Assembly (NCBI RefSeq): GCF_039541115.1
Contig: NZ_BAABFP010000002.1
Coordinates: forward strand, 1,042,617 to 1,106,616
DNA from: Angustibacter luteus
GTDB lineage: Bacteria; Actinomycetota; Actinomycetes; Actinomycetales; Angustibacteraceae
Direction of reading: 5' to 3'
Length of the DNA: 64,000 bases
The notes below the pieces were generated by a model. That model worked only from the letters and a program-made list of their open reading frames with translations, was not told the origin of the DNA and did not search any database. This document shows positions 25,890 to 38,887 of the stretch, piece after piece. Numbering within the stretch: position 1 is the first letter of the stretch; each line of letters starts with the position of its first letter. The translations under genes were made by a program, and so were the position numbers.

Positions 25890-27838
25890 CGGATCACCGC
25901 CAGGGCGACCAGGACGACGACCACGCCGCCGAGCATGCTGAGCGCGTAGGACCGCACGAAACCGTTCTGCCACCTTCGCAATCGGGCAGACGTGCCGCCC
26001 ACGAACGCGGCAAGACCACCGACGGCGCCGTCCACGCCCTTGTTGTCGACGAAGACCAGCGAACGGGTCAGGTGCTGGCCGGGACGCATGAGTACGGCCT
26101 CGTTCACGTCGTCCTGGAACAGGTCGCGGCGGGCCGCGCGGGTCGCCAGGGAGCCCACGGGGGCGGTCTGCGGGACGGCCTCGCGGATGTAGCGCGCCCA
26201 CGCCAGGACGATGCCGACAGCCACGAGCACCAGCGTGCCGATGGCGATGACCGGCACGGGCAGCACGGGCTCGTCGTGCGGCGGGTGGCCGACCACCGGG
26301 GACAGCCAGTCGGTGATCCAGCCCGTCGGCCCGAGGATCAGGCCGAGGGACGCCGAGCCGACGGCCAGCACCATCATCGGGATGGTCATGACCAGCGAGG
26401 ACTCGTGCGGGTGCTGGTCGTCCTCCCAGCGCTTCTTGCCGTGGAAGGTCATGAAGAACAACCGCGACATGTAGAACGCCGTGATCCCGGCCCCGATCAG
26501 GGCGGCGCCGCCGAACACCCACGGGCGCCAGCCCTCACCGACGAAGGCTGCTTCAATGATCTTGTCCTTGCTCCAGTAGCCCGAGAAGGGCGGCACCCCC
26601 ATGATGGCGAGCCAGCCGAGTCCGAAGGTGACCCAGGTGATCTTCATGACGGTCGACAGGATCCCGTAGCGCCGCATGTCCGTGCGGTCGTTCATGCCGT
26701 GCATGACCGAACCGGCGCCGAGGAACATGCCCGCCTTGAAGAAGCCGTGGTTGAGCAGGTGGAAGATCGCGAAGACGTAGCCCACCGGCCCCAGGCCCGC
26801 GGCCAGCATCATGTAGCCGATCTGGCTCATCGTCGAGGCGGCGAGCGCCTTCTTGATGTCGTCCTTCGCGCAGCCGACGATCGCCCCGAAGATCAGCGTG
26901 ATCGCGCCGACGATGACGACGACCAGCTGCGCGTCCGGCGTCAGGTTGAAGATGGGGTTGGACCGGACGACGAGGTACACCCCCGCGGTCACCATGGTGG
27001 CCGCGTGGATCAGCGCGGACACCGGCGTCGGACCGGCCATCGCGTCGCCGAGCCAGGACTGCAGCGGGAACTGCGCGGACTTGCCGCAGGCCCCGAGCAG
27101 CAGCATCAGGCCGATGGCGGTCACCGCTCCCTGGGAGGCGCCGTCCGCGCCGGCGAACACGGACTGGAAGTCCACCGCGCCGAACTGCACGAACATGATC
27201 ATGATCGCGACGGAGAGCCCGAAGTCACCGACCCGGTTGGCCACGAAGGCCTTCTTGGACGCCGCCGCGTACGCCGAGTTCTGGTTCCAGAAGCCGATCA
27301 GCAGGTACGACGCCAGACCGACGCCCTCCCAGCCGACGTAGAGCAGCAGGTAGCTGTCGGCCAAGACGAGCAGCAGCATCGAGGCGACGAAGAGGTTCAG
27401 GTACGCGAAGAACCGGCGCCGGTCGGGGTCGTGCTCCATGTACGCGACGGAGTAGACCAGGATCAGCGAGCCGACGAAGGTGATCAGCAGGCAGAAGGCG
27501 ACCGACAGCTGGTCGAGCATCAGCCCGGCCTCGAGCTTGAACGACCCGGCGGAGATCCAGCTGTACAGGTTCTGGACGTATCCGCGCTCCTCGGACGGCT
27601 TCCCGAGCATCGCGACGAACAGGACCAGCGCGACGACGAACGCGCCCCAGGACAGCGCGACGGCGAGCAGGTGGCCCCAGCGGTTCGTCCTGCGTCCGCC
27701 GAGCAGCAGCACCGCGGCACCGAGCAGCGGCAGGCCGATCATCAGCCAGGTGATCGAGAACACCCCTGAGGCCGCGGCGTACGTCACGTCCGCCGCGCGC
27801 ACGCCGCTTTCGGCCGCGAGTACCGATGTGGTCGTCAT
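25886..27838 (-). CDS. nuoL: NADH-quinone oxidoreductase subunit L
   Basis: Distal proton-pumping subunit, 650 residues, with the C-terminal lateral helix region. Key residues: Glu in [16 protein letters not shown], Lys in [32 protein letters not shown], and [11 protein letters not shown] in the second half, which is typical of NuoL. Separated from nuoK by 31 bases, the largest gap within this operon, with CGGAACGGATTC preceding the start rather than a strong ribosome-binding site. Confidence 0.96.
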   Translation of the reverse strand: MTTTSVLAAESGVRAADVTYAAASGVFSITWLMIGLPLLGAAVLLLGGRRTNRWGHLLAVALSWGAFVVALVLFVAMLGKPSEERGYVQNLYSWISAGSFKLEAGLMLDQLSVAFCLLITFVGSLILVYSVAYMEHDPDRRRFFAYLNLFVASMLLLVLADSYLLLYVGWEGVGLASYLLIGFWNQNSAYAAASKKAFVANRVGDFGLSVAIMIMFVQFGAVDFQSVFAGADGASQGAVTAIGLMLLLGACGKSAQFPLQSWLGDAMAGPTPVSALIHAATMVTAGVYLVVRSNPIFNLTPDAQLVVVIVGAITLIFGAIVGCAKDDIKKALAASTMSQIGYMMLAAGLGPVGYVFAIFHLLNHGFFKAGMFLGAGSVMHGMNDRTDMRRYGILSTVMKITWVTFGLGWLAIMGVPPFSGYWSKDKIIEAAFVGEGWRPWVFGGAALIGAGITAFYMSRLFFMTFHGKKRWEDDQHPHESSLVMTIPMMVLAVGSASLGLILGPTGWITDWLSPVVGHPPHDEPVLPVPVIAIGTLVLVAVGIVLAWARYIREAVPQTAPVGSLATRAARRDLFQDDVNEAVLMRPGQHLTRSLVFVDNKGVDGAVGGLAAFVGGTSARLRRWQNGFVRSYALSMLGGVVVVLVALAVIR

Positions 27839-27869
27839 CTGGGTATCGAATCCGTTCCGGTTCTGGTGC

Positions 27870-28169
27870 TCAGAGCTTGAGGAGGTTGGCGTCGTCGACG
27901 GAGGCCGAACGGCGGGCGCGGAAGATGCTGAGGATGATCGCCAGCCCCACCACGACCTCGGCGGCGGCCACCAGCATCACGAACAGCGCGACGACCTGGC
28001 CGTCCAACGTGCCCTGCATGCGAGCGAAGGTCACGAACAGCAGGTTGGTCGCGTTCAGCATCAGCTCGACGCCCATGAACACGACGATCGCGTTGCGGCG
28101 CAGCAGCACCGTGGCCGACCCGATGGAGAAGAGGATCGCGGACAGGTACAGGTAGTTGTCCAGGCTCAT
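27870..28169 (-). CDS. nuoK: NADH-quinone oxidoreductase subunit K
   Basis: Three-helix membrane subunit of 99 residues, the usual length. Both buried glutamates are present ([17 protein letters not shown] and [14 protein letters not shown]). Start overlaps the nuoJ stop (ATGA). Compared with the paralogue at 5288-5644 it lacks the extra hydrophilic tail. Confidence 0.95.
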   Translation of the reverse strand: MSLDNYLYLSAILFSIGSATVLLRRNAIVVFMGVELMLNATNLLFVTFARMQGTLDGQVVALFVMLVAAAEVVVGLAIILSIFRARRSASVDDANLLKL

Positions 28170-28981
28170 CGCCGGCCTCCCTGCTCGACGTCGTCCTCGA
28201 TGGCCGGTACGGCCTGGTCGAACTCCTCCTTGGCGCGGACCTGCTCGCGCACCCGCAGCACCCGGGACACGGACAGCTCGCTCGGCGTCCCGTCCGGCAG
28301 CAGCGCGGGCGTGTCGACCGCGTTGTGCCGGGCGAAGACACCGGGGGCCGGCAGGCCCGAGGGCATCCGGCCGGAGCGGAAGCGCTCCTCGGACTGCACC
28401 CGCTGGGTCCGCTTGATGCCGAGCTGCTCGCGGTGGGCCAGGATCATCGCGCCCAGCGCCGCCGTGATCAGCAGCGCGCTGGTCACCTCGAAGGCCCAGA
28501 CGTACTTGCCGAAGATCAGGTCGGCGATGCCGTTGACGTTGCCGTCCGCGTTCGCCTCCTCCAGCCCGGCCGGCGCACCGAAGGTCACCGAACCGATGCC
28601 GGCGATGAGCAGGATGCCGAGGCCGGTCGCCAGCAGCGCACCGACCCAGCGCTGGGCGGTGATCGTCTCGACCAACGAGTCGGCCGAGTCGACACCGATC
28701 AGCATGAGCACGAACAGGAAGAGCATCATCACGGCGCCGGTGTAGACGAACACCTGGATGACACCGAGGAAGTCGGCGTCCTGCACCAGGTAGATGATGC
28801 CGAGGCTGACCATGACCAACGCCATGCCGAGGGCCGCGTGCACGGCCTTCTTGGCGAAGACCAGCCCGAGGGCCGCAATCACCATGACCGGCGCGAGCAC
28901 CCAGAACAGCACGGTCTCGGCGCTGCCCGGGGCGGGGTCGCCGGCCGCCAGCACCTGGGCGGACATCGCGAACGCGCTCAT
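28166..28981 (-). CDS. nuoJ: NADH-quinone oxidoreductase subunit J
   Basis: E-channel membrane subunit of 271 residues. The five-helix core includes [22 protein letters not shown] with the conserved Tyr/Gly. About 100 residues of hydrophilic C-terminus follow the last helix ([14 protein letters not shown] to DDVEQGGRR), an extension typical of actinobacterial NuoJ and absent from the second set. Start overlaps the nuoI stop. Confidence 0.95.
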   Translation of the reverse strand: MSAFAMSAQVLAAGDPAPGSAETVLFWVLAPVMVIAALGLVFAKKAVHAALGMALVMVSLGIIYLVQDADFLGVIQVFVYTGAVMMLFLFVLMLIGVDSADSLVETITAQRWVGALLATGLGILLIAGIGSVTFGAPAGLEEANADGNVNGIADLIFGKYVWAFEVTSALLITAALGAMILAHREQLGIKRTQRVQSEERFRSGRMPSGLPAPGVFARHNAVDTPALLPDGTPSELSVSRVLRVREQVRAKEEFDQAVPAIEDDVEQGGRR

Positions 28982-29610
28982 CCGCCGACCTCCTCGGCCT
29001 GCTGGTCGACCCACGCCTGCTGCTCCGTGGTCGCCTTGACGACCTCGCCGCGGTAGTAGCTCTTGTCGGTCGCACCGTCGGGCATGGGGTGCGGGGGCGC
29101 GAGCATGCCGGACTGCAGCGGCGCGAGCAGCATGTCCTTGTCGAAGATGAGCTTGCCGCGGGAGTCGTCGGCCAGCTCGTACTCGTTCGTCATGGTCAGC
29201 GCGCGCGTCGGGCAGGCCTCGATGCACAGGCCGCAGAAGATGCAGCGCAGGTAGTTGATCTGGTAGACGCGTCCGTAGCGCTCACCCGGCGAGAACCGCC
29301 CACCCTCGGTGTTGTCGGCGCCCTCGACGTAGATGGCGTCCGCCGGGCAGGCCCAGGCGCACAGCTCGCAGCCGATGCACTTCTCCAGCCCGTCCGGGTG
29401 CCGGTTGAGCTGGTGCCGACCGTGGTAGCGCGGCTCTGTCGGTCGGGGCTTCTCGGGGTACTCCTCGGTGGCCACCTTGCGGAACATGGTCGAGAAGCTC
29501 ACCCCGAACCCGGCGACCTGCGGCGCGAACCGGGACAGCACTCCCGGGTTGTCGCTCTTGCGGGGCTCGCGCCACTGCGCGCGACCGCGTCCAGTGGTGT
29601 CGTCAGCCAC
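28978..29610 (-). CDS. nuoI: NADH-quinone oxidoreductase subunit I
   Basis: 210-residue two-cluster ferredoxin subunit carrying N6a and N6b. Motifs [12 protein letters not shown] and [12 protein letters not shown] each provide four Cys ligands. It transfers electrons from NuoG to NuoB. N-terminal amphipathic segment and a ~60-residue C-terminal extension flank the clusters. The start overlaps the end of nuoH by eight bases. Confidence 0.96.
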   Translation of the reverse strand: MADDTTGRGRAQWREPRKSDNPGVLSRFAPQVAGFGVSFSTMFRKVATEEYPEKPRPTEPRYHGRHQLNRHPDGLEKCIGCELCAWACPADAIYVEGADNTEGGRFSPGERYGRVYQINYLRCIFCGLCIEACPTRALTMTNEYELADDSRGKLIFDKDMLLAPLQSGMLAPPHPMPDGATDKSYYRGEVVKATTEQQAWVDQQAEEVGG

Positions 29611-30946
29611 GGGGATCCTCCTCGGGCAGGGGCTCGTCGTCGGGGTCGCCGGCGGCGGTCAGGGCGGCGACCTTCGGCCGTGCCCCACGGGTCAGCATCG
29701 CGGTCTGGCCGGGCAGCGGGGGCACGGGGTGTCCGCCGGCGAACGGGTCGACCTCACCGAGCTCCCAACCGACCTGCTCGTCCTCCTCAGGACTGCGGGT
29801 CGCGTCGATCACCCAGACGATGGCGATGGCGATCACACCGACCACGGCGATCCCGAGGAAGAGCTGGCGGCGGGTGATGTCGGTCATCGGGATCGCGCGG
29901 ATGAACGCGACGCCGATGATCCACAGCAGGCTGGTCGGGATGAGGAACTTCCAGCCGAACCGCATGAACTGGTCGTACCGCACCCGCGGCAACGAGCCAC
30001 GCACCCAGACGAAGAAGAACAGGAACATCCAGAGCTTGATGACGAACCAGAGCACCGGCCACCAGCCGGTGTTGAACATCCCGTCGTTGATCGTGGAGAT
30101 CGGCCACGGTGCCCGCCAACCACCCAGGAACAGCGTGGTCGCCAGCGCGGAGACGGTGACCATGTTGACGTACTCGGCCAGGAAGAACAGCGCGAACTTC
30201 AGCGACGAGTACTCGGTGTGGAAGCCGCCGGTCAGCTCGCCCTCGCCCTCGGCCAGGTCGAACGGCAGGCGGTTGGTCTCGCCCAGCATCGTGATGACGT
30301 AGACCACGAACGAGAAGATCGCGGAGATGATGAACCACTGGTGCGTCTGCGCGTAGACGATCTCGGACGTCGACAGCGAGCCCGCGTAGAGGAACACCGG
30401 GATGAGCGAGAGGCCCATGGCGATCTCGTAGCTGACGATCTGCGCCGAGGAGCGCAGCCCGCCGAGCAACGGGTACGTCGAGCCCGACGACCAGCCGGCC
30501 AGCAGGATTCCGTAGACCCCCACGCTCGCCACGGCCAGCACGAAGATGACGGCGACCGGGATGTCGGTCAGCTGCAACGGCGTCATGTGCCCAGCGATGG
30601 ACACGGAGGGTCCGAACGGGATGATCGCGAACCCGATGAAGCAGCACGTGGCGGCGATGATCGGCGCCGCGATGAAGACCGCCTTGTGGGCGTTCTTGGG
30701 GATGATGTCTTCCTTCAGGGCCAGCTTGATGCCGTCCGCGAGGGTCTGCAGCAGGCCGAACGGGCCGGTCCGGTTCGGGCCGGGACGCTGCTGCATCCGC
30801 CCGATCACCCGGCGCTCGAACCAGATCAGCAGCAGCGTGGTGACGACCAGGAACACGAAGATGGCCAGGGCCTTGCCCACCACCAGCCACCACGTGTCCT
30901 GGCTGAAGTCGGCGGCGCCGTCCGCGGCGAACAGTGCAGTGCTCAC
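29603..30946 (-). CDS. nuoH: NADH-quinone oxidoreductase subunit H
   Basis: Quinone-tunnel membrane subunit, 447 residues. The canonical [21 protein letters not shown] and [22 protein letters not shown] stretches are intact, in contrast to the diverged copy at 6816-7775. The C-terminal ~60 residues form a soluble tail ([21 protein letters not shown]) seen in several actinobacterial NuoH proteins. GTG at 30946 overlaps the nuoG stop. Confidence 0.96.
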   Translation of the reverse strand: MSTALFAADGAADFSQDTWWLVVGKALAIFVFLVVTTLLLIWFERRVIGRMQQRPGPNRTGPFGLLQTLADGIKLALKEDIIPKNAHKAVFIAAPIIAATCCFIGFAIIPFGPSVSIAGHMTPLQLTDIPVAVIFVLAVASVGVYGILLAGWSSGSTYPLLGGLRSSAQIVSYEIAMGLSLIPVFLYAGSLSTSEIVYAQTHQWFIISAIFSFVVYVITMLGETNRLPFDLAEGEGELTGGFHTEYSSLKFALFFLAEYVNMVTVSALATTLFLGGWRAPWPISTINDGMFNTGWWPVLWFVIKLWMFLFFFVWVRGSLPRVRYDQFMRFGWKFLIPTSLLWIIGVAFIRAIPMTDITRRQLFLGIAVVGVIAIAIVWVIDATRSPEEDEQVGWELGEVDPFAGGHPVPPLPGQTAMLTRGARPKVAALTAAGDPDDEPLPEEDPRG

Positions 30947-33411
30947 GCCAGCACACCTCCCCTGCTCAGCGTGACGACGGCGCCGGCATCGACACCCAAG
31001 GTGGCGCGCACGGCGAACCCGGTCTGGTTGGTCGGCAGCCACACCGCGCGGTCCGGCAGGTCGGTGACCGCCAGCGGCAGCGTCAGCGAGCCCCGCTCGG
31101 ACGTCACGGTGACCAGCTCGCCGTCCTCGACGCCGACCTCGGCCGCGGTGGCGGCGGACAGCCGGGCGACCGGACGACGTGCCGTACCCGCCAGCCACGG
31201 CTCGCCGTCCTGCTGGCTCCCCGCGTCGAGCAGCAGGTGCCAGGTGGCGAGCACGGCCTGGTTCGGTCCTACGGACGGTGGCTCGGCCGCGTCCTTGGCC
31301 GGCGCTGCGGCTCGCTCGCCGTCCCAGACGGCGACCTCGGCCGCCTCCGCGCGGACCGCGTCCAGCGAGTGCAGGCCGAGCACCACGTCGAGCTCGTCCG
31401 CGATCATGTCGAGCACCCGGTAGTCGCTGTTGGCGCTGGAGTCCAGCACCGTGTCGAACGGGCGCTCGCGCCCCTCCCACGACCAGAAGGTGCCGCCCTT
31501 CTCAGCCACCGGGGCGACCGGCAGGACGACGTCCGCGCGCTCGGTGACCGCGCTCGTCCGGATCTCGAGGGAGACGACGAAACCGGCGCCGTCCAGGGCG
31601 TCCAGGGCCAGCTGCGGGTCGGGCAGGTCGGCCGGGTCGACGCCACCGACCAGCAGGCCACCGAGCTCGCCGCTGAGGACGTCCGCCAGCATCTGGCTGG
31701 TGTCGCGTCCCTCGTCGAAGGGCAGGTGCTCCACGCCCCAGGCAGCTGCCAGGTCCACCCGGGCCGCGGCGTCGGAGACCGGGCGAGCACCAGGCAGCAG
31801 GTTCGGCAGCGCGCCGGCCTCGACCGCGCCGCGCTCACCCGCACGGCGCGGCACCCAGGCCAGCCGGGCGCCGGTCACGTCGGCCAGTCGCAGCACGGCG
31901 GTCAAGGCACCCGGCACGGTCCCGAGCCGCTCGCCGACCAGGATCACCGAACCGTTGGTGCGCAACAGCTTCGTGGTGTCCGCGACCTCGCTCGCGCCGT
32001 CCGCGATGGCGGCGACGACCTCGGCCTCGGTGCCCGGGCCGGCCGGGATCAGCCGGCCGTCGAGCTTGGTCAGCCCGCGGGTCGCCCAGCTGGCCACCGA
32101 CACGACCTGCTGGCGGTGCTCGCGCACCGCCTTGCGCAGGCGCAGGAACACGATCGGCGACTCCTCCTCGGGCTCGAACCCGACGAGCAGGACGGCGGGC
32201 GCCGCCTCGAGCTCGGCGTAGTCCACTCCCTCGGTGCCGACCCAGGCGCCGGCCACGGCGTGCGCGAGGAACTCGGCCTCCTCGGCCGAGTGCGGGCGAG
32301 CCCGGAAGTCGATGTCGTTGGTGTCCAGCACGGTGCGCGCGAACTTGGCGTAGGCGTACGCGTCCTCGTGGGTGACCCGGCCGCCGGTCAGCACGCCGAC
32401 CCCACCGGCCGCGCGCGCGGCCGAGAGCCCCTGCGCCGCAACGGCCAGCGCCTCGGGCCAGGACGCGATCTGCAGGTCACCGGTCTCGACGTCGCGCACC
32501 ATCGGGTGCGTGAGCCGCTCGGAGGTGGCGTACTGGAAGGCCCAGCGCCCCTTGTCGCAGTTCCACTCCTCGTTGACCTCGGGGTCGTTCAGCGCCAGTC
32601 GGCGCAGCACGACGCCGCGCCGGGTGTCGGTGCGGATCGCACAGCCGGACGCGCAGTGCTCGCACACGCTCGGGGTCGACTTCAGGTCGAACGGGCGGCT
32701 ACGGAACCGGTACGCCGCACCGGTCAGCGCGCCGACCGGGCAGATCTGCACGGTGTTGCCGCTGAAGTAGCTCTCGAACGGGTCCTTGGCGTAGATGCCG
32801 ACCTGCTGCAGTGCGCCGCGCTCCACCAGCTCGATGAACGGGTCGCCGGCGATCTGCTTGGAGAACCGGGTGCAGCGGGCGCACAGCACGCAGCGGTCGC
32901 GGTCCAGGAGCACCTGGCTGGAGATGTTGACGGGCTTGGGGAACGTGCGCTTGACGTCCACGAAGCGGGACTCGCTGCGGCCGTTGGACATCGCCTGGTT
33001 CTGCAGCGGGCACTCGCCGCCCTTGTCGCAGACCGGGCAGTCCAGCGGGTGGTTGATCAGCAGCAGCTCCATCACGCCGTGCTGCGCCTTGTCGGCGACG
33101 GGTGAGGTGCGCTGGGTCTTGACCACCATGCCCTCGCCGACGGCGAGGGTGCACGAGGCCTGCGGCTTCGGCATCGGGCGGGGCGTGCCGTCCGGGCCGG
33201 GCATGGACACCTCGACCAGGCACTGGCGGCAGGCGCCGACCGGCTCGAGCAGCGGGTGGTCGCAGAACCGCGGGATCTGGACGCCGATCTCCTCGGCCGC
33301 GCGGATCACGAGCGTGCCCTTGGGCACCTCGACGTCCGCGCCGTCGATGGTCAGGTGGACCAGGTCGTCGCGGGTCGCCGCCTGGGCGCCGGGGGTCGTG
33401 GTGGCGGTCAT
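30943..33411 (-). CDS. nuoG: NADH-quinone oxidoreductase subunit G
   Basis: Large peripheral subunit of 822 residues that carries the electron wire. Cluster motifs in order: [2Fe-2S] N1b ([15 protein letters not shown] plus a later Cys), His-ligated N5 ([14 protein letters not shown]), N4 (CVLCARC ... CPVGAL) and an extra N7-type set (CEHCASGC ... NCDKGRW). The rest is a molybdopterin-oxidoreductase-like domain that binds no cofactor in complex I. ATG at 33411 overlaps the nuoF stop; the frame stays open far upstream but that part lies within nuoF. Confidence 0.96.
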   Translation of the reverse strand: MTATTTPGAQAATRDDLVHLTIDGADVEVPKGTLVIRAAEEIGVQIPRFCDHPLLEPVGACRQCLVEVSMPGPDGTPRPMPKPQASCTLAVGEGMVVKTQRTSPVADKAQHGVMELLLINHPLDCPVCDKGGECPLQNQAMSNGRSESRFVDVKRTFPKPVNISSQVLLDRDRCVLCARCTRFSKQIAGDPFIELVERGALQQVGIYAKDPFESYFSGNTVQICPVGALTGAAYRFRSRPFDLKSTPSVCEHCASGCAIRTDTRRGVVLRRLALNDPEVNEEWNCDKGRWAFQYATSERLTHPMVRDVETGDLQIASWPEALAVAAQGLSAARAAGGVGVLTGGRVTHEDAYAYAKFARTVLDTNDIDFRARPHSAEEAEFLAHAVAGAWVGTEGVDYAELEAAPAVLLVGFEPEEESPIVFLRLRKAVREHRQQVVSVASWATRGLTKLDGRLIPAGPGTEAEVVAAIADGASEVADTTKLLRTNGSVILVGERLGTVPGALTAVLRLADVTGARLAWVPRRAGERGAVEAGALPNLLPGARPVSDAAARVDLAAAWGVEHLPFDEGRDTSQMLADVLSGELGGLLVGGVDPADLPDPQLALDALDGAGFVVSLEIRTSAVTERADVVLPVAPVAEKGGTFWSWEGRERPFDTVLDSSANSDYRVLDMIADELDVVLGLHSLDAVRAEAAEVAVWDGERAAAPAKDAAEPPSVGPNQAVLATWHLLLDAGSQQDGEPWLAGTARRPVARLSAATAAEVGVEDGELVTVTSERGSLTLPLAVTDLPDRAVWLPTNQTGFAVRATLGVDAGAVVTLSRGGVLA

Positions 33412-34739
33412 GGGGCTGCGATCACCTCGGGTGCGAACAGGGCTGAGGCTGCGGGGTCGAACGGGCATCCGCCCTCGGGGTTCTCGGCCGACGGCAGGTG
33501 CCGCAGGTACTCGTCGCGGAAGTACTGGATGGACGACGTCACCGGGCTGGTCGCCCCGTCCCCGAGCGCGCAGAACGAGCGACCCAGGATGTTGTCGCAG
33601 ATGTCCAGGAGCTTGTCCAGGTCGGCCTCGATGCCCTGGCCGTGCTCGAGCCGGTGCAGGACCTGCTTCATCCAGTAGTTGCCCTCGCGGCACGGGGTGC
33701 ACTTGCCGCAGGACTCGTGGGCGTAGAAGTCGATCCAGCGGTCCACCGCCCGCACGACGCAGGTGGTCTCGTCGAAGATCTGCAGCGCGCGGGTGCCCAG
33801 CATCGAGCCGGCGGCCGCGACGGACTCGAAGTCCAGCGGGACGTCCAGGTGCTCGGCCGTGAAGATCGGCGTCGACGAGCCGCCCGGCGTCCAGAACTTC
33901 AGGCCGTGCTGCTCGCTGCGCATCCCGCCGGCCATGTCCAGCAGCTCGCGCAGCGTGATGCCCAGCGGCGCCTCGTACTGGCCGGGACGCTTGACGTGCC
34001 CGGAGAGGCTGAACAGCCCGAACCCGGTGGACTTCTCGGTGCCCATGCCGGTGAACCAGTCGGCGCCGTGCCGGATGATCGCCGGCACGCTGGCGATGGA
34101 CTCGACGTTGTTGACCACCGTCGGGCGGGCGTACAGGCCAGCGACCGCCGGGAACGGCGGCTTCAGCCGGGGCTGGCCGCGACGACCCTCGAGCGAGTCC
34201 AGCAGGGCCGTCTCCTCGCCGCAGATGTAGGCGCCGGCGCCGGCGTGCACGGTGACGTCGAGGTCGAAGCCGGACCCCAGGATGTTCTTGCCCAGGAAGC
34301 CCTTCGCGTAGGCCTCCTCGACCGCGCGCATCAGCCGCCGGTAGACGTGCACGACCTCGCCACGCAGGTAGATGAACGCGTGGTTGCAGCCGATCGCGAA
34401 CGAGGTGATGACGACGCCCTCGATCAGGAAGTGCGGGGCCGCCATCATCAGCGGGATGTCCTTGCAGGTGCCCGGCTCGGACTCGTCCGCGTTGACCACC
34501 AGGTAGCGCGGGCCGCCGTCCGGCGGGGGCAGGAAGCCCCACTTCATGCCCGTCGGGAAGCCGGCGCCGCCGCGGCCGCGCAGGCCGGAGTCCTTCACCG
34601 TCTGGATCAGGTCGCCCTGGGACATCCCGAGGGCGGTGCGCAGCGCCTGGTAGCCGTCGTAGCGCTCGTAGGTCTCCATCGACCAGGAGCGCTCGTCGTC
34701 CCAGAACTCGGTGAGGATGGGGGTGAGCGTGGTGGCCAT
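33408..34739 (-). CDS. nuoF: NADH-quinone oxidoreductase subunit F
   Basis: NADH- and FMN-binding subunit of 443 residues, where NADH hands over its hydride. Glycine-rich FMN/NADH stretches ([37 protein letters not shown]) and the N3 cluster ligands [11 protein letters not shown] with a later Cys ([10 protein letters not shown]) are complete. Two bases separate it from nuoE. No equivalent exists in the second nuo set, so NADH oxidation by complex I depends on this copy. Confidence 0.97.
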   Translation of the reverse strand: MATTLTPILTEFWDDERSWSMETYERYDGYQALRTALGMSQGDLIQTVKDSGLRGRGGAGFPTGMKWGFLPPPDGGPRYLVVNADESEPGTCKDIPLMMAAPHFLIEGVVITSFAIGCNHAFIYLRGEVVHVYRRLMRAVEEAYAKGFLGKNILGSGFDLDVTVHAGAGAYICGEETALLDSLEGRRGQPRLKPPFPAVAGLYARPTVVNNVESIASVPAIIRHGADWFTGMGTEKSTGFGLFSLSGHVKRPGQYEAPLGITLRELLDMAGGMRSEQHGLKFWTPGGSSTPIFTAEHLDVPLDFESVAAAGSMLGTRALQIFDETTCVVRAVDRWIDFYAHESCGKCTPCREGNYWMKQVLHRLEHGQGIEADLDKLLDICDNILGRSFCALGDGATSPVTSSIQYFRDEYLRHLPSAENPEGGCPFDPAASALFAPEVIAAP

Positions 34740-34741
34740 GC

Positions 34742-35586
34742 TCAGACCTCCTTCTCGTGGGCGGCGCCCTCGCTGCCGGCGTCACCCGACGGCGGCTTGA
34801 CCTCTGCGTCGTTCGCACTCGGCGCTTGCTTCTTCTTGGTGGACTTGGCGGCGACCTTCTCGACTGGCGCGGGAGCCGTGCCGTTGCCGCCCGACGGAGC
34901 CTGCCAGCCCTTCTCCCGAGCCAGCTTCAGGCCCTCCAGCGACGGGCCGGCAGCGCCGACACCTTCGTCGGCCAGGCCGTCCGAGAAGCCCGCCAGGGTG
35001 CGCGAGACCTGCTTGAACGTGCAGACCTTGGACGGACCGCGGGTCGGGCGGACGTCGGCACCGGAGCGCAGCTGGTCGGTGAGCTCGCGAGCGCTGGCCG
35101 GGGTCTGGTTGTCGAAGAACTCCCAGTTGACCATCACCACGGGAGCGAAGTCGCAGGCCGCGTTGCACTCCACCCGCTCGAGGGTGATCGCGCCGTCCTC
35201 GGTGGTCTCGTCGTGGCCGACGTCCAGGTGCTCGGACAGCGCCTCGAAGATCTGGTCGCCGCCCATGATCGCGCACAGCGTGTTGGTGCAGACGCCGACG
35301 GTGTACGTGCCGTTGGGGTGGCGCTTGTACTGGGTGTAGAACGTCGCGACGCCGGCCACCTCGGCCGTGGTCAGGTCGAGGGTGCGCGCACAGAACTCGA
35401 CGCCGCGCTGGCTGACGAAGCCCTCCTCGGACTGCACGAGGTGCAGCAGCGGGAGCAGCGCGGAGCGCTTCTGCGGGTAGCGCGAGACGATCTGCGCGGC
35501 GTCCACGTCGAGTCGCTCGAGGTCGGCGGCCGAGTAGGTCTCGGCGCCCTCGTCGGCCGTGAACACCTGCTGGTACTCCGCGGACA

Positions 35587-35587
<1 letters not shown>
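34742..35587 (-). CDS. nuoE: NADH-quinone oxidoreductase subunit E, C-terminally extended
   Basis: Thioredoxin-like [2Fe-2S] (N1a) subunit, 281 residues, longer than the ~165-residue enterobacterial form. Ligands are in CTNTLC and CNAAC. After the fold (about residue 175) come a [15 protein letters not shown] segment and a Lys/Ala/Pro-rich tail with STKKKQ, an extension I associate with actinobacterial NuoE. The ATG shares one base with the nuoD stop (TGATG). Confidence 0.95.
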
Positions 35588-36965
<1,378 letters not shown>

Positions 36966-36966
<1 letters not shown>

Positions 36967-37718
36967 CAGCTGTACGACCTCCGCTCGTCGGGCGGCGGGA
37001 TCTGCGCGCCCTTGTACTCGACGGGGATGCCGCCGAGGGGGTAGTCCTTGCGCTGCGGGTGACCCGGCCAGTCGTCCGGCATGAGGATGCGGGTCAGCGC
37101 CGGGTGCCCGGTGAACTCGATGCCGAACATGTCCCAGGTCTCACGCTCGTGCCAGTCGTTGCCCGGCCAGACCCGCACGACGCTGGGGATGGTGCGGTCG
37201 TCGTCCGGGCAGGTCACCTCGAGCCGCACCCGGCGGCCGTGCGTGAGGGACACCAGGTGGTAGACCGCGTGCAGCTCTCGACCCACCTGCTCGGGGTAGT
37301 GCACCCCGCCGACGCCCGAGCAGATCTCGAAGCGCAGCGTCGGCTCGTCGCGCAGTGCCTGGGCGACGCTCAGCAGGCCCGAGCGACGGACGAACAGGGT
37401 GAGCTCGCCGTGCTCGACGACGACCTTCTCGATGGCGTCGTCAAAACTCGTCCCCGCGTCGTCGAGCGCGGCCGCCAGGTCGGTCGCGGCGCCCTCGAAC
37501 CAGCCCTCGAGCGGCCGCTCCGCGGGTGCCCCGAAGGCGACCGGACGGACCAGGCCGCCGTAGCCGGAGGTGTCGCCCGTCTGGGCGCCGAACATGCCGG
37601 TGCGGACCTCGATGACCTCGGCCTCGGCCTGGGTCTTCGCCACCTCGGACGTCGTCGGCGCGGCCTCCTGGGCCACGACGGCGTCCTGCTTGGTCTGGTC
37701 CGGGGTCTCGTCGCTCAT
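36966..37718 (-). CDS. nuoC: NADH-quinone oxidoreductase subunit C
   Basis: 250-residue subunit C (30-kDa type). Core motif [14 protein letters not shown] followed by [19 protein letters not shown] is complete. It has a ~100-residue N-terminal extension rich in Glu, Ala and Thr before the fold, longer than in many bacteria. Start overlaps the nuoB stop. A separate NuoC rather than a C-D fusion, as expected for actinobacteria. Confidence 0.96.
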
Positions 37719-38269
37719 CGCAGCAGCCCGTGCATGTGCTCGGTCGGCGTGGCCTGCAGCGCGGCCGCCTCGGCGGCGCGGGCCGCCTCCACGCGGTTGG
37801 CGCCGAGCGGCATGGTCTGGATGTGCTGGTGGAGCGTGATGATCGCGTTCAGCAGCATCTGCGGGCGGGGCGGACAGCCCGGCAGGTAGATGTCGACCGG
37901 GATCACGTGGTCGACGCCCTGCACGATCGCGTAGTTGTTGAACATGCCCCCACTGCTGGCGCACACGCCCATCGAGATGACCCACTTCGGCTCGGGCATC
38001 TGGTCGTATACCTGACGCACCACCGGTGCCATCTTCTGGCTGACCCGGCCGGCCACGATCATCAGGTCGGCCTGGCGCGGCGTGGCACTGAAGCGCTCCA
38101 TGCCGAACCGGGCGATGTCGTAGTCCGGCGTGCCGACGGCCATCATCTCGATGGCGCAGCAGGCCAGACCGAACGTCGCCGGCCACACCGAGCTCTTCCG
38201 CATGTAGCCGGCGAGAGCCTCGACCGTGGTCAGCATGAAGCCGGCTGGCAGCTTCTCCTCGATACCCAT
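37715..38269 (-). CDS. nuoB: NADH-quinone oxidoreductase subunit B
   Basis: 184-residue subunit holding cluster N2. Ligands: the CC pair in [11 protein letters not shown], Cys in MGVCASSGG and Cys in LPGCPPRPQ. The ATG at 38269 ([11 protein letters not shown]) is preferred over an in-frame ATG nine codons earlier because it follows the nuoA stop with GAGG at good spacing, and because close relatives begin with this sequence as I remember them. Confidence 0.96.
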   Translation of the reverse strand: MGIEEKLPAGFMLTTVEALAGYMRKSSVWPATFGLACCAIEMMAVGTPDYDIARFGMERFSATPRQADLMIVAGRVSQKMAPVVRQVYDQMPEPKWVISMGVCASSGGMFNNYAIVQGVDHVIPVDIYLPGCPPRPQMLLNAIITLHQHIQTMPLGANRVEAARAAEAAALQATPTEHMHGLLR

Positions 38270-38276
38270 CTCGACC

Positions 38277-38636
38277 TCAGTCCCAGTCCAGCCCACCGCG
38301 ACGCCAGACGTAGGCGTAGGCGATGAACACGGTGAGGATGAACAGCACCACCTCGACGAGGGCGAACAGACCCAGGCGGTTGAACGCGACCGCGAACGGG
38401 ATCAGGAACACCGACTCGATGTCGAAGATGATGAACAGCATGGCGGTCAGGAAGTACTTGACCGGGAACCGGCCGCCGCCGACGGCGTGCGGCGTCGGCT
38501 CGATGCCGCACTCGTAGGCGTCCAGCTTGGCGCGGTTGTAGCGCTTGGGCCCGGACAGCGAACCGGCGGCGATCGAGAAGACCGCGAAGCCTGCTCCGAT
38601 GGCGAACAGGACGAGGATCGGCACGTACGGGTTCAC
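38277..38636 (-). CDS. nuoA: NADH-quinone oxidoreductase subunit A
   Basis: 119-residue three-helix subunit, first gene of the complete operon. [16 protein letters not shown] and the acidic pair in [15 protein letters not shown] are intact, in contrast to the separated copy at 15890-16258. GTG start with GGGAG about nine bases upstream. The gap to csbD (251 bases) holds the promoter region. Confidence 0.95.
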   Translation of the reverse strand: MNPYVPILVLFAIGAGFAVFSIAAGSLSGPKRYNRAKLDAYECGIEPTPHAVGGGRFPVKYFLTAMLFIIFDIESVFLIPFAVAFNRLGLFALVEVVLFILTVFIAYAYVWRRGGLDWD

Positions 38637-38744
38637 GCCGTCTCGCTCCCCTCTGGTTCCTGGTCGTGGCGGGTCGTGTGCGGTCGTTCCCTACGCTCAC
38701 CAGCGCCCTAGCGGACCCAATCCTAGGGCCGACGAACGAGGGCT

Positions 38745-38763
38745 CTAGGTAAGGCAAGCCTCA
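38745..38763. promoter_or_regulatory. Candidate DtxR/IdeR iron box upstream of the complete nuo operon
   Basis: CTAGGTAAGGCAAGCCTCA matches the actinobacterial iron-box consensus TTAGGTTAGGCTAACCTAA at 14 of 19 positions. It lies about 110 bases upstream of the nuoA start and next to a TAGGAT that could be a -10 element on the minus strand. Iron control of an enzyme with this many Fe-S clusters would make sense, but the site is predicted only from similarity. Confidence 0.45.
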
Positions 38764-38846
38764 CTAGCGGCGGAGGCGGCTCGTGGGGCTTGTGACTGGC
38801 TTCACGAGCGCTTGCACTCTACGCGCAGGCTCCTGCAACGAACGGA

Positions 38847-38877
38847 CCGGCACCCCCCTCTGCTGGAGGTGTGCCGG
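38847..38877 (-). terminator. Hairpin terminator downstream of csbD
   Basis: CCGGCAC and GTGCCGG pair perfectly over seven bases, with an inner CCTC/GAGG stem and a TGCTG loop. It begins 11 bases past the csbD stop on the minus strand. Its place between csbD and the nuo promoter suggests it insulates the nuo operon from csbD transcription. Confidence 0.65.
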
Positions 38878-38887
38878 CCGAGTCGAC

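Noticed and set aside
38270..38296. Earlier ATG for nuoB in the complete operon
   Set aside because: It would overlap nuoA by 20 bases, lacks a good ribosome-binding site, and adds residues not typical of NuoB; ATG 38269 has GAGG at proper spacing.
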